This document shows positions 1 to 4,729 of a stretch of 5,043 bases of DNA, one piece after another; position 1 is the stretch's first letter; every line of letters starts with the position of its first letter. Origin of the DNA: a bacterium (GTDB lineage: Bacteria; Actinomycetota; Acidimicrobiia; Acidimicrobiales; Bin134); assembly GCA_028820035.1 (NCBI GenBank), contig JAPPKI010000065.1, positions 1-5,043 on the forward strand, in the 5' to 3' direction. The translations under genes were made by a program, and so were the position numbers. Below the pieces are notes generated by a model that did no database searches, was not told the DNA's origin, and saw only the letters and a list, made by a program, of their open reading frames with translations.

Positions 1-161
1 GGGCTGATCTGGGCTCCGCCGCTCGCCGAGGGGACGACTGGATTCACCTCGCGCCCCTGCACCGCACCGGCACCCCGCCCCGCATCGCCCACCAAGATGC
101 GCCCCGCAAAGTCAACTGGGGGGCTGCACCTGAAGCCCTCGCCGCCGCGGTGTCGACATGA
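1..161 (+). CDS. C-terminal end of an unrecognised protein (5' end outside window)
   Basis: Reading from base 3, this frame is open to a TGA at 159-161 and gives 52 residues ending in AAPEALAAAVST. Third codon positions are overwhelmingly G or C, as expected for a real gene in this genome; another frame is also open here but has poorer codon character. The peptide contains DDWIHLAPLHRTGTPPRIAH and KVNWGAAPEAL, which I cannot assign to a family. The stop overlaps the ATG at 158 as ATGA, the usual signature of translational coupling, so it may be the first gene of the run that leads into the nucleotidyltransferase pair. That link is weaker if the next gene really starts at 338. No function is proposed. 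Confidence 0.6.
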   Translation, partial: ADLGSAARRGDDWIHLAPLHRTGTPPRIAHQDAPRKVNWGAAPEALAAAVST

Positions 162-784
162 GCCCTCCGACGAGCCGGCACAAGGGAGGCACCGCTGGGG
201 TCTGCGTGGAGTCCGATGCGGTTCGCCTGACTATTGGGAAGATACGCGGGAGCGCAATGCCGGGAGCGGTTGTGGCTAGGTCTCGAGGGGATTATGCGGC
301 GGGGCTCGGCAAGGGTCGGCGGGTAGTGTTGGGTTTGATGAGTGCTGATGCACCGCTTGCGAAGGAGTTGGCGGGTCCGTTGCGGCCTCGGCCCTATCTG
401 TTGGCCAAAGAAGTCCCGCAGCTAATGGCCCAGCCGTCGGTGAGGGGCAGACATCTGCCGTTGCGCCAGTTCGTCAAGGACTGGTACGCCCCGTTGGCGA
501 ACCGCGCCGAGATGGTTGTCGACCCCCTTGGGCCGGATGTCGCTTTGGGCGACGCGGTGCGGATAGCAACTGTGGTCCATGCGCTGTGCGATTTGGAGTC
601 GATGGCGATGCCGTCGTGGGTGTACGACTATCGCTTCGAGGACGACGAGATGTTGATTGAACAGGTGCCGTGGCACAGCACTTTGGGGGATTCCGAGCGC
701 CGGGACGCGCCGGCGGCGTGCCAGTGGCACAGGTGCTGGTTCGGCACCGGGTTCTTCGAGGTGCTCGGTGTCCACGTCGGATGA
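158..784 (+). CDS. Conserved small protein upstream of a nucleotidyltransferase, possible antitoxin-like partner
   Basis: This 208-codon frame opens with an ATG that overlaps the preceding stop (ATGA). The first ~60 residues are Gly/Arg-rich and look unlike a folded domain. An internal ATG at 338 (MSADAPLAKELAG...) gives a 148-residue protein and may be the true start, although no good ribosome binding site precedes it. The C-terminal half is convincing: a helical stretch around residues 125-148 (ALGDAVRIATVVHALCDLES), then MPSWVYDYRF, an EQVPWHS segment and a closing DAPAACQWHRCWF. From memory, this order (helical core, P-x-W-V, a PW motif, then an aromatic/Arg-rich end) occurs in small actinobacterial proteins encoded just before DUF6036-type nucleotidyltransferases. 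The next gene is exactly that and overlaps this one by 17 bases. An antitoxin role is inferred from position only, and I saw no clear helix-turn-helix. Confidence 0.65.
   Translation: MSPPTSRHKGGTAGVCVESDAVRLTIGKIRGSAMPGAVVARSRGDYAAGLGKGRRVVLGLMSADAPLAKELAGPLRPRPYLLAKEVPQLMAQPSVRGRHLPLRQFVKDWYAPLANRAEMVVDPLGPDVALGDAVRIATVVHALCDLESMAMPSWVYDYRFEDDEMLIEQVPWHSTLGDSERRDAPAACQWHRCWFGTGFFEVLGVHVG
758..763 (+). promoter_or_regulatory. Ribosome binding site fixing the GTG start at 768
   Basis: GAGGTG lies 4 nt before the GTG at 768, with its GAGG core 6 nt before it, inside the end of the preceding gene. This supports starting the nucleotidyltransferase at 768 (peptide MSTSDEFLPHDV) rather than at 657. 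The longer version would add a low-complexity Arg/Gly-rich leader that is simply the upstream gene read in another frame. Confidence 0.5.
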
Positions 785-1361
785 GTTCCTTCCCCACGAC
801 GTACTGACCGGCGACCGTCTCCGCCGGTTGTTCGGCGAGTTGGACGCAGAGCTCGGCGCAGATGGCCCCCGGATCGAGGTGGTTATCTGCGGAGGCGCCG
901 CTTTGGCCCTGCGGTGGAACGACCGCGCCACCCACGACGTCGACGCCCTCGAGGAGTTCCCCGCCAGACTGAATGCTGCGATCGCCACGGTGGCAGCACG
1001 CAACGGGCTGAGACCCGACTGGCTCAACCATGCCGCATCGATGTTCCGCCCAGAGGGCCTGCAAACAGAGCCGGTGTATGGGGGCGACAGGATCAGCTTC
1101 GCCGCAGCCACCCAAAAGTACTTGCTCGCCATGAAGGCGTACGCGGCCCGCCCCGGCGACATAGCCGACATCGAAATGCTGATGAACGAGCAGAACATGG
1201 ACAGCTCAGATCTGCTACCGCTGGTAATTGAGGCCTACGGCCCCGACAGGGTCCAAGACCGCGAGAACGCCATCGCCCTGGTCGTCGAAGCAATCAACCA
1301 AAGACAAGACAACACACCACATCGCCGAGGCCCGCAACCCGGCATCGACCTAGGACTCTGA
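768..1361 (+). CDS. DUF6036/AbiEii-like nucleotidyltransferase, possible toxin of a TA-like pair
   Basis: The protein has 197 residues from the GTG at 768 and belongs by motif to the minimal nucleotidyltransferase fold. Residues 36-48 read IEVVICGGAALAL, the glycine pair that binds the NTP phosphates. THDVDALEE at 55-63 follows, with Asp57 and Asp59 as the metal-binding D-x-D. KYLLAMKAYAARPGDIADIEMLM at about 117-139 carries the Lys-x(7)-D-x-x-D-I pattern seen at this position in DUF6036/AbiEii proteins. Proteins of this superfamily include AbiEii and the mycobacterial MenT toxins, which add nucleotides to RNA, notably tRNA acceptor ends. Here the activity is inferred, and a housekeeping or non-toxic role is possible. 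The gene overlaps the upstream gene by 17 bases, so the two are very likely co-translated. The tail after about residue 180 is Pro/Arg-rich and may not be part of the fold. Confidence 0.82.
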   Translation: MSTSDEFLPHDVLTGDRLRRLFGELDAELGADGPRIEVVICGGAALALRWNDRATHDVDALEEFPARLNAAIATVAARNGLRPDWLNHAASMFRPEGLQTEPVYGGDRISFAAATQKYLLAMKAYAARPGDIADIEMLMNEQNMDSSDLLPLVIEAYGPDRVQDRENAIALVVEAINQRQDNTPHRRGPQPGIDLGL

Positions 1362-1373
1362 ACCCCCACCGGA

Positions 1374-1422
1374 AACCTCCACCAAACCCCAGAGGCCCCG
1401 CAGCCTGCGGACAACCCGGGGA
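1374..1422. repeat. Left copy of sequence words shared with the transposase-remnant flank
   Basis: Two words found here recur at 2701-2730. AACCTCCACCAAACCC (1374-1389) matches 2715-2730 at 15 of 16 positions. CGGACAACCCGGGGA (1408-1422) matches 2701-2715 at 13 of 15 positions. The order of the two words is reversed between copies. They bracket the AT-richer block, so they may be degenerate ends of mobile elements, although their C-rich composition makes partial chance similarity possible. Confidence 0.4.
1396..1421 (+). terminator. Weak GC-rich hairpin after the nucleotidyltransferase gene
   Basis: CCCCG (1396-1400) can pair with CGGGG (1417-1421), or alternatively CCGCA (1398-1402) with TGCGG (1406-1410) around a 3-nt loop. 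The element lies 35 nt after the stop codon, between two convergent genes. No run of T follows directly; only a short TTTT occurs about 9 nt later. It is a plausible but weak terminator, possibly coincidental in C-rich sequence. Confidence 0.25.
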
Positions 1423-1465
1423 GATTCAACTTTTGGTCTTGGCAACATGCTGAGATGTGAGACAG

Positions 1466-2287
1466 CTACGGACTCGTCGGCCGTGGAGGTAATTGGATAG
1501 TCTGCTTTGTCCAATCTGACGCGATTGAATTTCTGGACGTGAGTGTGCCGTCAGCGTGTCTAGTAAGGGGTCCAATAGCCACAATTCGCACTCCCTTGTC
1601 ACCTGTCAGGCGATCAAAATTGATGAAACATTCTGCTTGTTGCGGAAATACAGTGTTCGCATCAAATGCAATCAAAGAAAGGTCCCCGAATTGCCTTGGG
1701 GTAGGATGTTTCTCACCATCCCACCCATCGAATTCACAGGTAAGTGCATAAGTGCCATGCTCCATCCCCAAAAAACTATACTGAATGTAACGACAACGTA
1801 ATGACCTCCAACCGCATTGGTCTCCCGAATCAATGACCATATCGGGAGTCGGGCCGTATTCTCCTCCAATTATTTCAATAATTCCTTCCGGTATTGGGGG
1901 GCCTTGGTCCGGGATTGCTGTGATCAGTGGCACGGAGCCATCGTCCGGGAATGGTGTGATCGGTATTGAGGTGTCTTCGGCCGGGATTGCTGTGGCAGAT
2001 TCTTGATCCTCAAGCGGATCTAGTCGAAAGCCTATGGTGCCATCAGGGTCCATTTGTACTATTAGTATGCAATTGGATAGACATGAGTCATTGCCTTCCG
2101 CAATAATCGAGTCTTGGGCAACGGCGCCTGAGAATTTATCGCCGACATTGATGTCATCGTCTGAGAAATTGTCAGAAGAAAACAACGAAAAATAAAAGGT
2201 GAAGCCTAGTGCTGTAGCGGCAACAGGAATGAAAGCCCAAGAAAGCGACCATTTATGAGTCTTCCGGCGTTCATTTTCTTGAGTCAT
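1466..2287 (-). CDS. Unrecognised single-pass membrane-anchored, Cys-containing exported protein
   Basis: The protein has 273 residues. A short hydrophilic N-terminus (MTQENERRKTHKW) precedes one hydrophobic segment at about residues 16-36. The positive residues before it predict the C-terminal bulk outside the cell. An acidic stretch (SDDD near 42-45) and a Cys pair (69, 73) follow. Next come three tandem 12-residue Pro-rich repeats (98-133), probably an extended stalk. A C-terminal region of about 140 residues has Cys158, 165, 184 and 220 within CGWRSLRCRY, YALTCEFDGWDG and AECFINFDR; the even number suits disulfides. No lipobox is visible, so it is a signal anchor or uncleaved signal rather than a lipoprotein. 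The start at 2287 lacks a clear Shine-Dalgarno sequence. Base composition and codon use are markedly more AT-rich than in the flanking genes, suggesting acquisition. I do not recognise a family, and the function is unknown. Confidence 0.75.
   Translation of the reverse strand: MTQENERRKTHKWSLSWAFIPVAATALGFTFYFSLFSSDNFSDDDINVGDKFSGAVAQDSIIAEGNDSCLSNCILIVQMDPDGTIGFRLDPLEDQESATAIPAEDTSIPITPFPDDGSVPLITAIPDQGPPIPEGIIEIIGGEYGPTPDMVIDSGDQCGWRSLRCRYIQYSFLGMEHGTYALTCEFDGWDGEKHPTPRQFGDLSLIAFDANTVFPQQAECFINFDRLTGDKGVRIVAIGPLTRHADGTLTSRNSIASDWTKQTIQLPPRPTSP
1889..1996 (-). repeat. Three tandem 36-bp (12-residue) repeats in the membrane protein
   Basis: On the + strand the word GTCCGGGATTGCTGTGATC begins at 1907, recurs at 1943 with two differences (GTCCGGGAATGGTGTGATC), and again at 1979 as GGCCGGGATTGCTGTGGCA. 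The spacing is exactly 36 bases. In protein these are ATAIPAEDTSIP, ITPFPDDGSVPL and ITAIPDQGPPIP. The 12-residue unit keeps the frame, so copy number could change without disrupting the gene. A Pro-rich spacer between the membrane segment and the Cys-rich domain is the likely role. Confidence 0.85.
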
Positions 2288-2316
2288 GTTCGTCGCTAGT
2301 GTTCATGTTGCCAGCT

Positions 2317-2356
2317 CTCTGAGAACAAAATACGGCGTGGAATTTTGTTCTCAGAG
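2317..2356. promoter_or_regulatory. Perfect 15-bp inverted repeat upstream of the membrane-protein gene
   Basis: CTCTGAGAACAAAAT (2317-2331) and ATTTTGTTCTCAGAG (2342-2356) are exact reverse complements around a 10-nt spacer. The dyad ends 29 bases before the minus-strand start at 2287. There is no T run directly after it on the minus strand and no gene to terminate on the + strand, so an operator or a 5' UTR hairpin fits better than a terminator. A weak minus-strand promoter may lie just upstream: a TTGCCA-like -35 (2380-2385) with TAGTAG (2358-2363) at 16-bp spacing. This would place the dyad at or just after the transcription start. It could instead be a mobile-element remnant. Confidence 0.65.
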
Positions 2357-2488
2357 TCTACTATTTTTGGCTAGTGCACTGGCAAAGTAAAACTATCGTT
2401 CCCTTTCAGTGGAATACAGATGTTCTTTGTGTCGGACTTACATTGCTATGCCTTGCTGTCTCATATGACATGGCTACGCCCACTAATC

Positions 2489-2699
2489 AGCGTTGTCGAG
2501 TCGTTCTTCTCATCCCCAAAAAAGAGAGCTCGTCTCCCAGACCCGTTTCGCGACCCGAGGCCCGGCCCGCCGGGAGGTCTTCGCCTGGATCAGCCGCTAC
2601 AACACCCGAAGAATCCACTCGACCCTTCACTACCAGACCCCCACAGAATGGGACGAACACCACCGACAACGATTAGACCAAGCCGTAAAGACCACGTGA
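2489..2699 (+). pseudogene. Remnant of an IS3-family transposase (OrfB C-terminus), truncated and frameshifted
   Basis: SVVESFFSS is readable from 2489 and matches the region of IS3-family OrfB that holds the catalytic Glu of the DDE triad (GAG at 2498-2500). The frame then shifts by one base. RELVSQTRFATRGPARREVFAWISRYNTRRIHSTLHYQTPTEWD, typical of the OrfB end (the RYN.RR.HS.L.Y.TP motif), continues in the neighbouring frame to a TGA at 2697-2699. The junction is the A6 run at 2518-2523, where one extra A would explain the shift; a Pro stands where family members usually have Leu. Nothing of the earlier integrase core is recognisable upstream, so about four fifths of the protein is missing. 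The copy is inactive, but it shows that a transposable element once sat here. Confidence 0.85.
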
Positions 2700-2700
2700 C

Positions 2701-2730
2701 CGGACAACAGGGGGAACCTCCACCCAACCC
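2701..2730. repeat. Right copy of the shared flank words, directly after the transposase remnant
   Basis: CGGACAACAGGGGGA (2701-2715) runs into AACCTCCACCCAACCC (2715-2730) just after the transposase stop, where the right end of an IS3-type element would be expected. Near-copies occur at 1408-1422 and 1374-1389. No defined IS terminus or target duplication could be delimited. Confidence 0.35.
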
Positions 2731-2816
2731 GCGACTACCAACCCCGCCACATGCCCTGACCAACCCGCCCCCGCGCAGGTTCACAAGGTTTCGATGTCTT
2801 GACACATCACACAAAG

Positions 2817-2891
2817 CGCCCACGGCAGGATTCGAACCTGCGACCTTGGACTTAGGAGGTCCCTGCTCTGTCCCGACTGAGCTACGTGGGC
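2817..2891 (-). tRNA. tRNA-Arg (anticodon CCU)
   Basis: The minus strand folds into a full 75-nt cloverleaf. The acceptor stem is GCCCACG/CGTGGGC, the D arm GCTC...GAGC, the anticodon loop CTCCTAA with anticodon CCT (reads AGG, Arg), the variable loop AGGTC, and the T arm GCAGG TTCGAAT CCTGC. The discriminator is G, and no CCA is encoded. The lowest pair of the anticodon stem (27-43) is G-A rather than a Watson-Crick pair; the other four pairs are sound. The gene is transcribed toward the transposase remnant, so its 3' end faces the probable island. Reading the + strand here yields the well-known false peptide AGFEPATLDLGG, which is not a protein. Confidence 0.96.
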
Positions 2892-2994
2892 GGGCTGGCG
2901 CGAAAAACGGCGCGAAATAGACAGTAGCAAGCTGGTGGCGAAACTCGAGGGGGGGATTAGCGAATAGGTTGTGGACTCAGAGGAGCTGGGCAAT

Positions 2995-3048
2995 ATGAAC
3001 TCGCATAGTGCGTTTTGGTTGGGCGTGCCTGCTGATCATGGCCGCTGA
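2995..3048 (+). other. Possible leader peptide or displaced 5' end of the GH20 gene
   Basis: A good Shine-Dalgarno sequence, AGGAG at 2981-2985, lies 9 nt before an ATG at 2995. That frame encodes only MNSHSAFWLGVPADHGR and stops at 3046-3048, overlapping the in-frame GH20 starts at 3008 (GTG) and 3038 (ATG). The GH20 starts themselves have poor ribosome binding sites. Either this is a short leader translated in coupling with the glycosidase, or it is the original start of the gene now separated by an indel near 3040. Confidence 0.35.
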
Positions 3049-4540
3049 CCGTCGGAAATCCGGGTTCGAGCGTCGGGCGTACATGCTGGATGTGTCGAGG
3101 GATCGGGTTCCCACCAACGAAACCCTTGAGTGGCTTGCTGGTGCCTTGGCGGCACTCGGATTCAATGAGTTGCAGCTCTATGTCGAGCACACCTTTGCCT
3201 ATGCGGACCACGAGGATGTCTGGCAGAAGTCTTCGGCGCTCACCCCCGGCGACCTGCGGTGGCTGGACAGAGTGTGCGAGGCCCATGGAATAGATCTCGT
3301 GGCCAACCTGAATTGCTTCGGCCACATGGAGAGGTGGCTGTCCCATGAGCGGTATCGGAATCTCGCCGAACGCCCAGACGGCGCTCCTAACCTTTTCGGG
3401 CCGGGCAAGATGCGGCCCGGATGCCTGGCGCCAACCCCAGCCAACGTAGCATTCGCGGTGGCCCTGGCTCGGGAGATGGCCGCTGCCGTCCGCCATTGCC
3501 GTATCCACATCGGCGGCGACGAGCAATTCGAACTCGGCGAGGGCGTCTCGGCACAGGAAGTGGCCTAACGCGGACGCAGCGCAGTGTACATGGAGCATCT
3601 CTGCCGAATAATCGAACCGCTCGTCGCCGACGGCCACGAGGTGATGTTCTGGGCAGACCAGCTGCGCCAAGACCGGGACTTGATTCCCAAGATTCCGATG
3701 GGAGCGGTACCCGTGGTGTGGAATTACGAGGCACCGTCGGAGACCGGGTGGGAGGCCATGCTGCCGCCCGAACTCATCGAGCGGCTCGGCCTCCCCGAAG
3801 ACCCGCATCTCGGCTTTGAGTCGCATGCCCGCCTGCTGGCCGACGCTGACTTTCCGTTCTGGGTGGCACCCGGAACCGGATCATGGAATTCGCTGATCGG
3901 CAGGAATCGCAACGCGGCGGCCAATATCGCTGACGCAGTGGCCGTAGGTGCCGCGAACCAATCACCGGGCCTTCTGCTGACCGATTGGGGCGATAACGGG
4001 CACTTCCAGCCCCTGGCGGTGTCCTTGCCGTCGATGGCGCGAGCCGGGGCCTCCATGAGCAACCCGACCAGCGATCCCGCCCAAATCGCCGACAGAGTGG
4101 AAGCGGTATTGGGCTGCGATCCCGGCATTGGCGCCCTCATCGATCGCCTTGGCCACATCGGCGAAGACCTGGGCATGACGGCCATCAATTCGAGCCCGAT
4201 CTTCGTCGCCCTCTGCCACACCGGCATGCCCGGTTTTGGCGAACCCGACCCCGAGGCTCTCGCTACTGGCCTTGAGACCTTGTCTGGGGCCCGACAACGC
4301 TTCAATGAGCCGATCGGCGGGCCGCGTGGCCGGATTGTGGCCGCGGAGATGCAGGCAGCTTGTCATCTGGCAGAAATCGGCCTGCGCCGCCTCGGCATTC
4401 AGCACGGCCTTGACGTCGAGGCGCCCACCGCCAGTGAGCTCGACGGAGCAATCAAGGCCCATAGAAACGCATGGCTGCTCTCCAGCCGCCCAGGAGGCCT
4501 CGACGACTCCTTAGACAAACTCCTCCGCAACCGCGACTAG
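3008..4540 (+). pseudogene. GH20 beta-N-acetylhexosaminidase-like gene interrupted by an in-frame TAA
   Basis: The frame spans 511 codons, close to full length for this GH20 type, but codon 187 is TAA (3566-3568). The 5' part (186 residues) holds RRAYMLDVSRDRVPT at the start of the barrel, LQLYVEHTFAY, an NLNCFGHMERWL segment and the catalytic HIGGDE motif (Asp171, Glu172). The 3' part, in the same frame, continues the barrel: VMFWADQ, VPVVWNYEA, FWVAPGTGSWNS and LLTDWGDNGHFQPL, which supply the aromatic sugar-pocket residues, then a helical C-terminal domain. Family members remove terminal N-acetylhexosamines by substrate-assisted catalysis. Neither half alone would form a complete barrel. 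No signal peptide is evident, so the product would be cytoplasmic. The start is uncertain (GTG 3008 or ATG 3038); the frame cannot begin before 2999 because of a TGA at 2996-2998. Codon use stays typical on both sides of the stop, so decay is very recent, or the stop is a sequence error or read through. Confidence 0.85.
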
Positions 4541-4619
4541 CCGCCATTTCGATGAGCGTCTTTGACTAAAAGAACATAAAAATGACTGAAAAAAGGTTCA
4601 GCTCAATAGCCTGACCGGA

Positions 4620-4696
4620 AGGGTGGCTCGGCCCACCCGGTCCGGTCCTTCAACCTTGTACTCGGCACCGGACCGGGATCGGGCCGAGTCCACCCT
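4620..4696. terminator. Large near-perfect hairpin between convergent genes
   Basis: Three paired blocks form a 26-bp stem: AGGGTGG (4620-4626) with CCACCCT (4690-4696), CTCGGCCC (4627-4634) with GGGCCGAG (4681-4688), and CCCGGTCCGGT (4636-4646) with ACCGGACCGGG (4667-4677). They are separated by a one-base bulge (T4689) and a 1x3 internal loop, with a 20-nt terminal loop. It starts 33 nt after the xsc stop on the minus strand and 79 nt after the GH20 stop on the + strand. This placement suits a bidirectional terminator. There is no directly adjacent T run, but the minus strand becomes T-rich about 25-50 nt beyond (4571-4596). Actinobacterial terminators often lack a tail; a palindromic repeat element is the alternative. 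Confidence 0.6.
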
Positions 4697-4729
4697 ACCC
4701 CATCGATGCTGGGCCTTCTACCCTGGCTT

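Noticed and set aside
422..1198. Long minus-strand frames opposite the first two genes
   Set aside because: They are antisense shadows of the nucleotidyltransferase and its partner, with no domain sense; the + strand carries the active-site motifs.
1492..1515. ATTGGA...TCCAAT inverted repeat near the end of the membrane-protein gene
   Set aside because: It has only 6-bp arms inside coding sequence; chance is a sufficient explanation.
2793..2808. GATGT...ACATC mini-hairpin just after the tRNA 3' end, considered as a terminator
   Set aside because: It has a five-pair AT-rich stem and no T tract on the minus strand; too weak to call.
2774..2842. CGCAGGTTC (2774-2782) matching the tRNA T-arm in inverted orientation (GAACCTGCG, 2834-2842), considered as an att remnant
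   Set aside because: It is only 9 bases and in inverted orientation, whereas a tRNA attachment-site duplicate would be a direct, longer copy of the 3' end.
2420..2920. Long + strand frame ending in TAGFEPATLDLGGPCSVPTELRG
   Set aside because: The tail is the classic false translation of the antisense of a tRNA, and the rest is decayed transposase sequence and C-rich spacer read in the wrong frame.
2957..3826. A 289-codon minus-strand frame opposite the GH20 gene
   Set aside because: The + strand in the same region has clear GH20 motifs across the whole length; the antisense frame follows from high GC3.
4586..4601. CTGAA-AAAAGG-TTCAG hairpin with a T-rich minus strand
   Set aside because: The 5-bp stem is too weak alone, and the T-rich stretch is better read as possible tail context for the large hairpin at 4620-4696.
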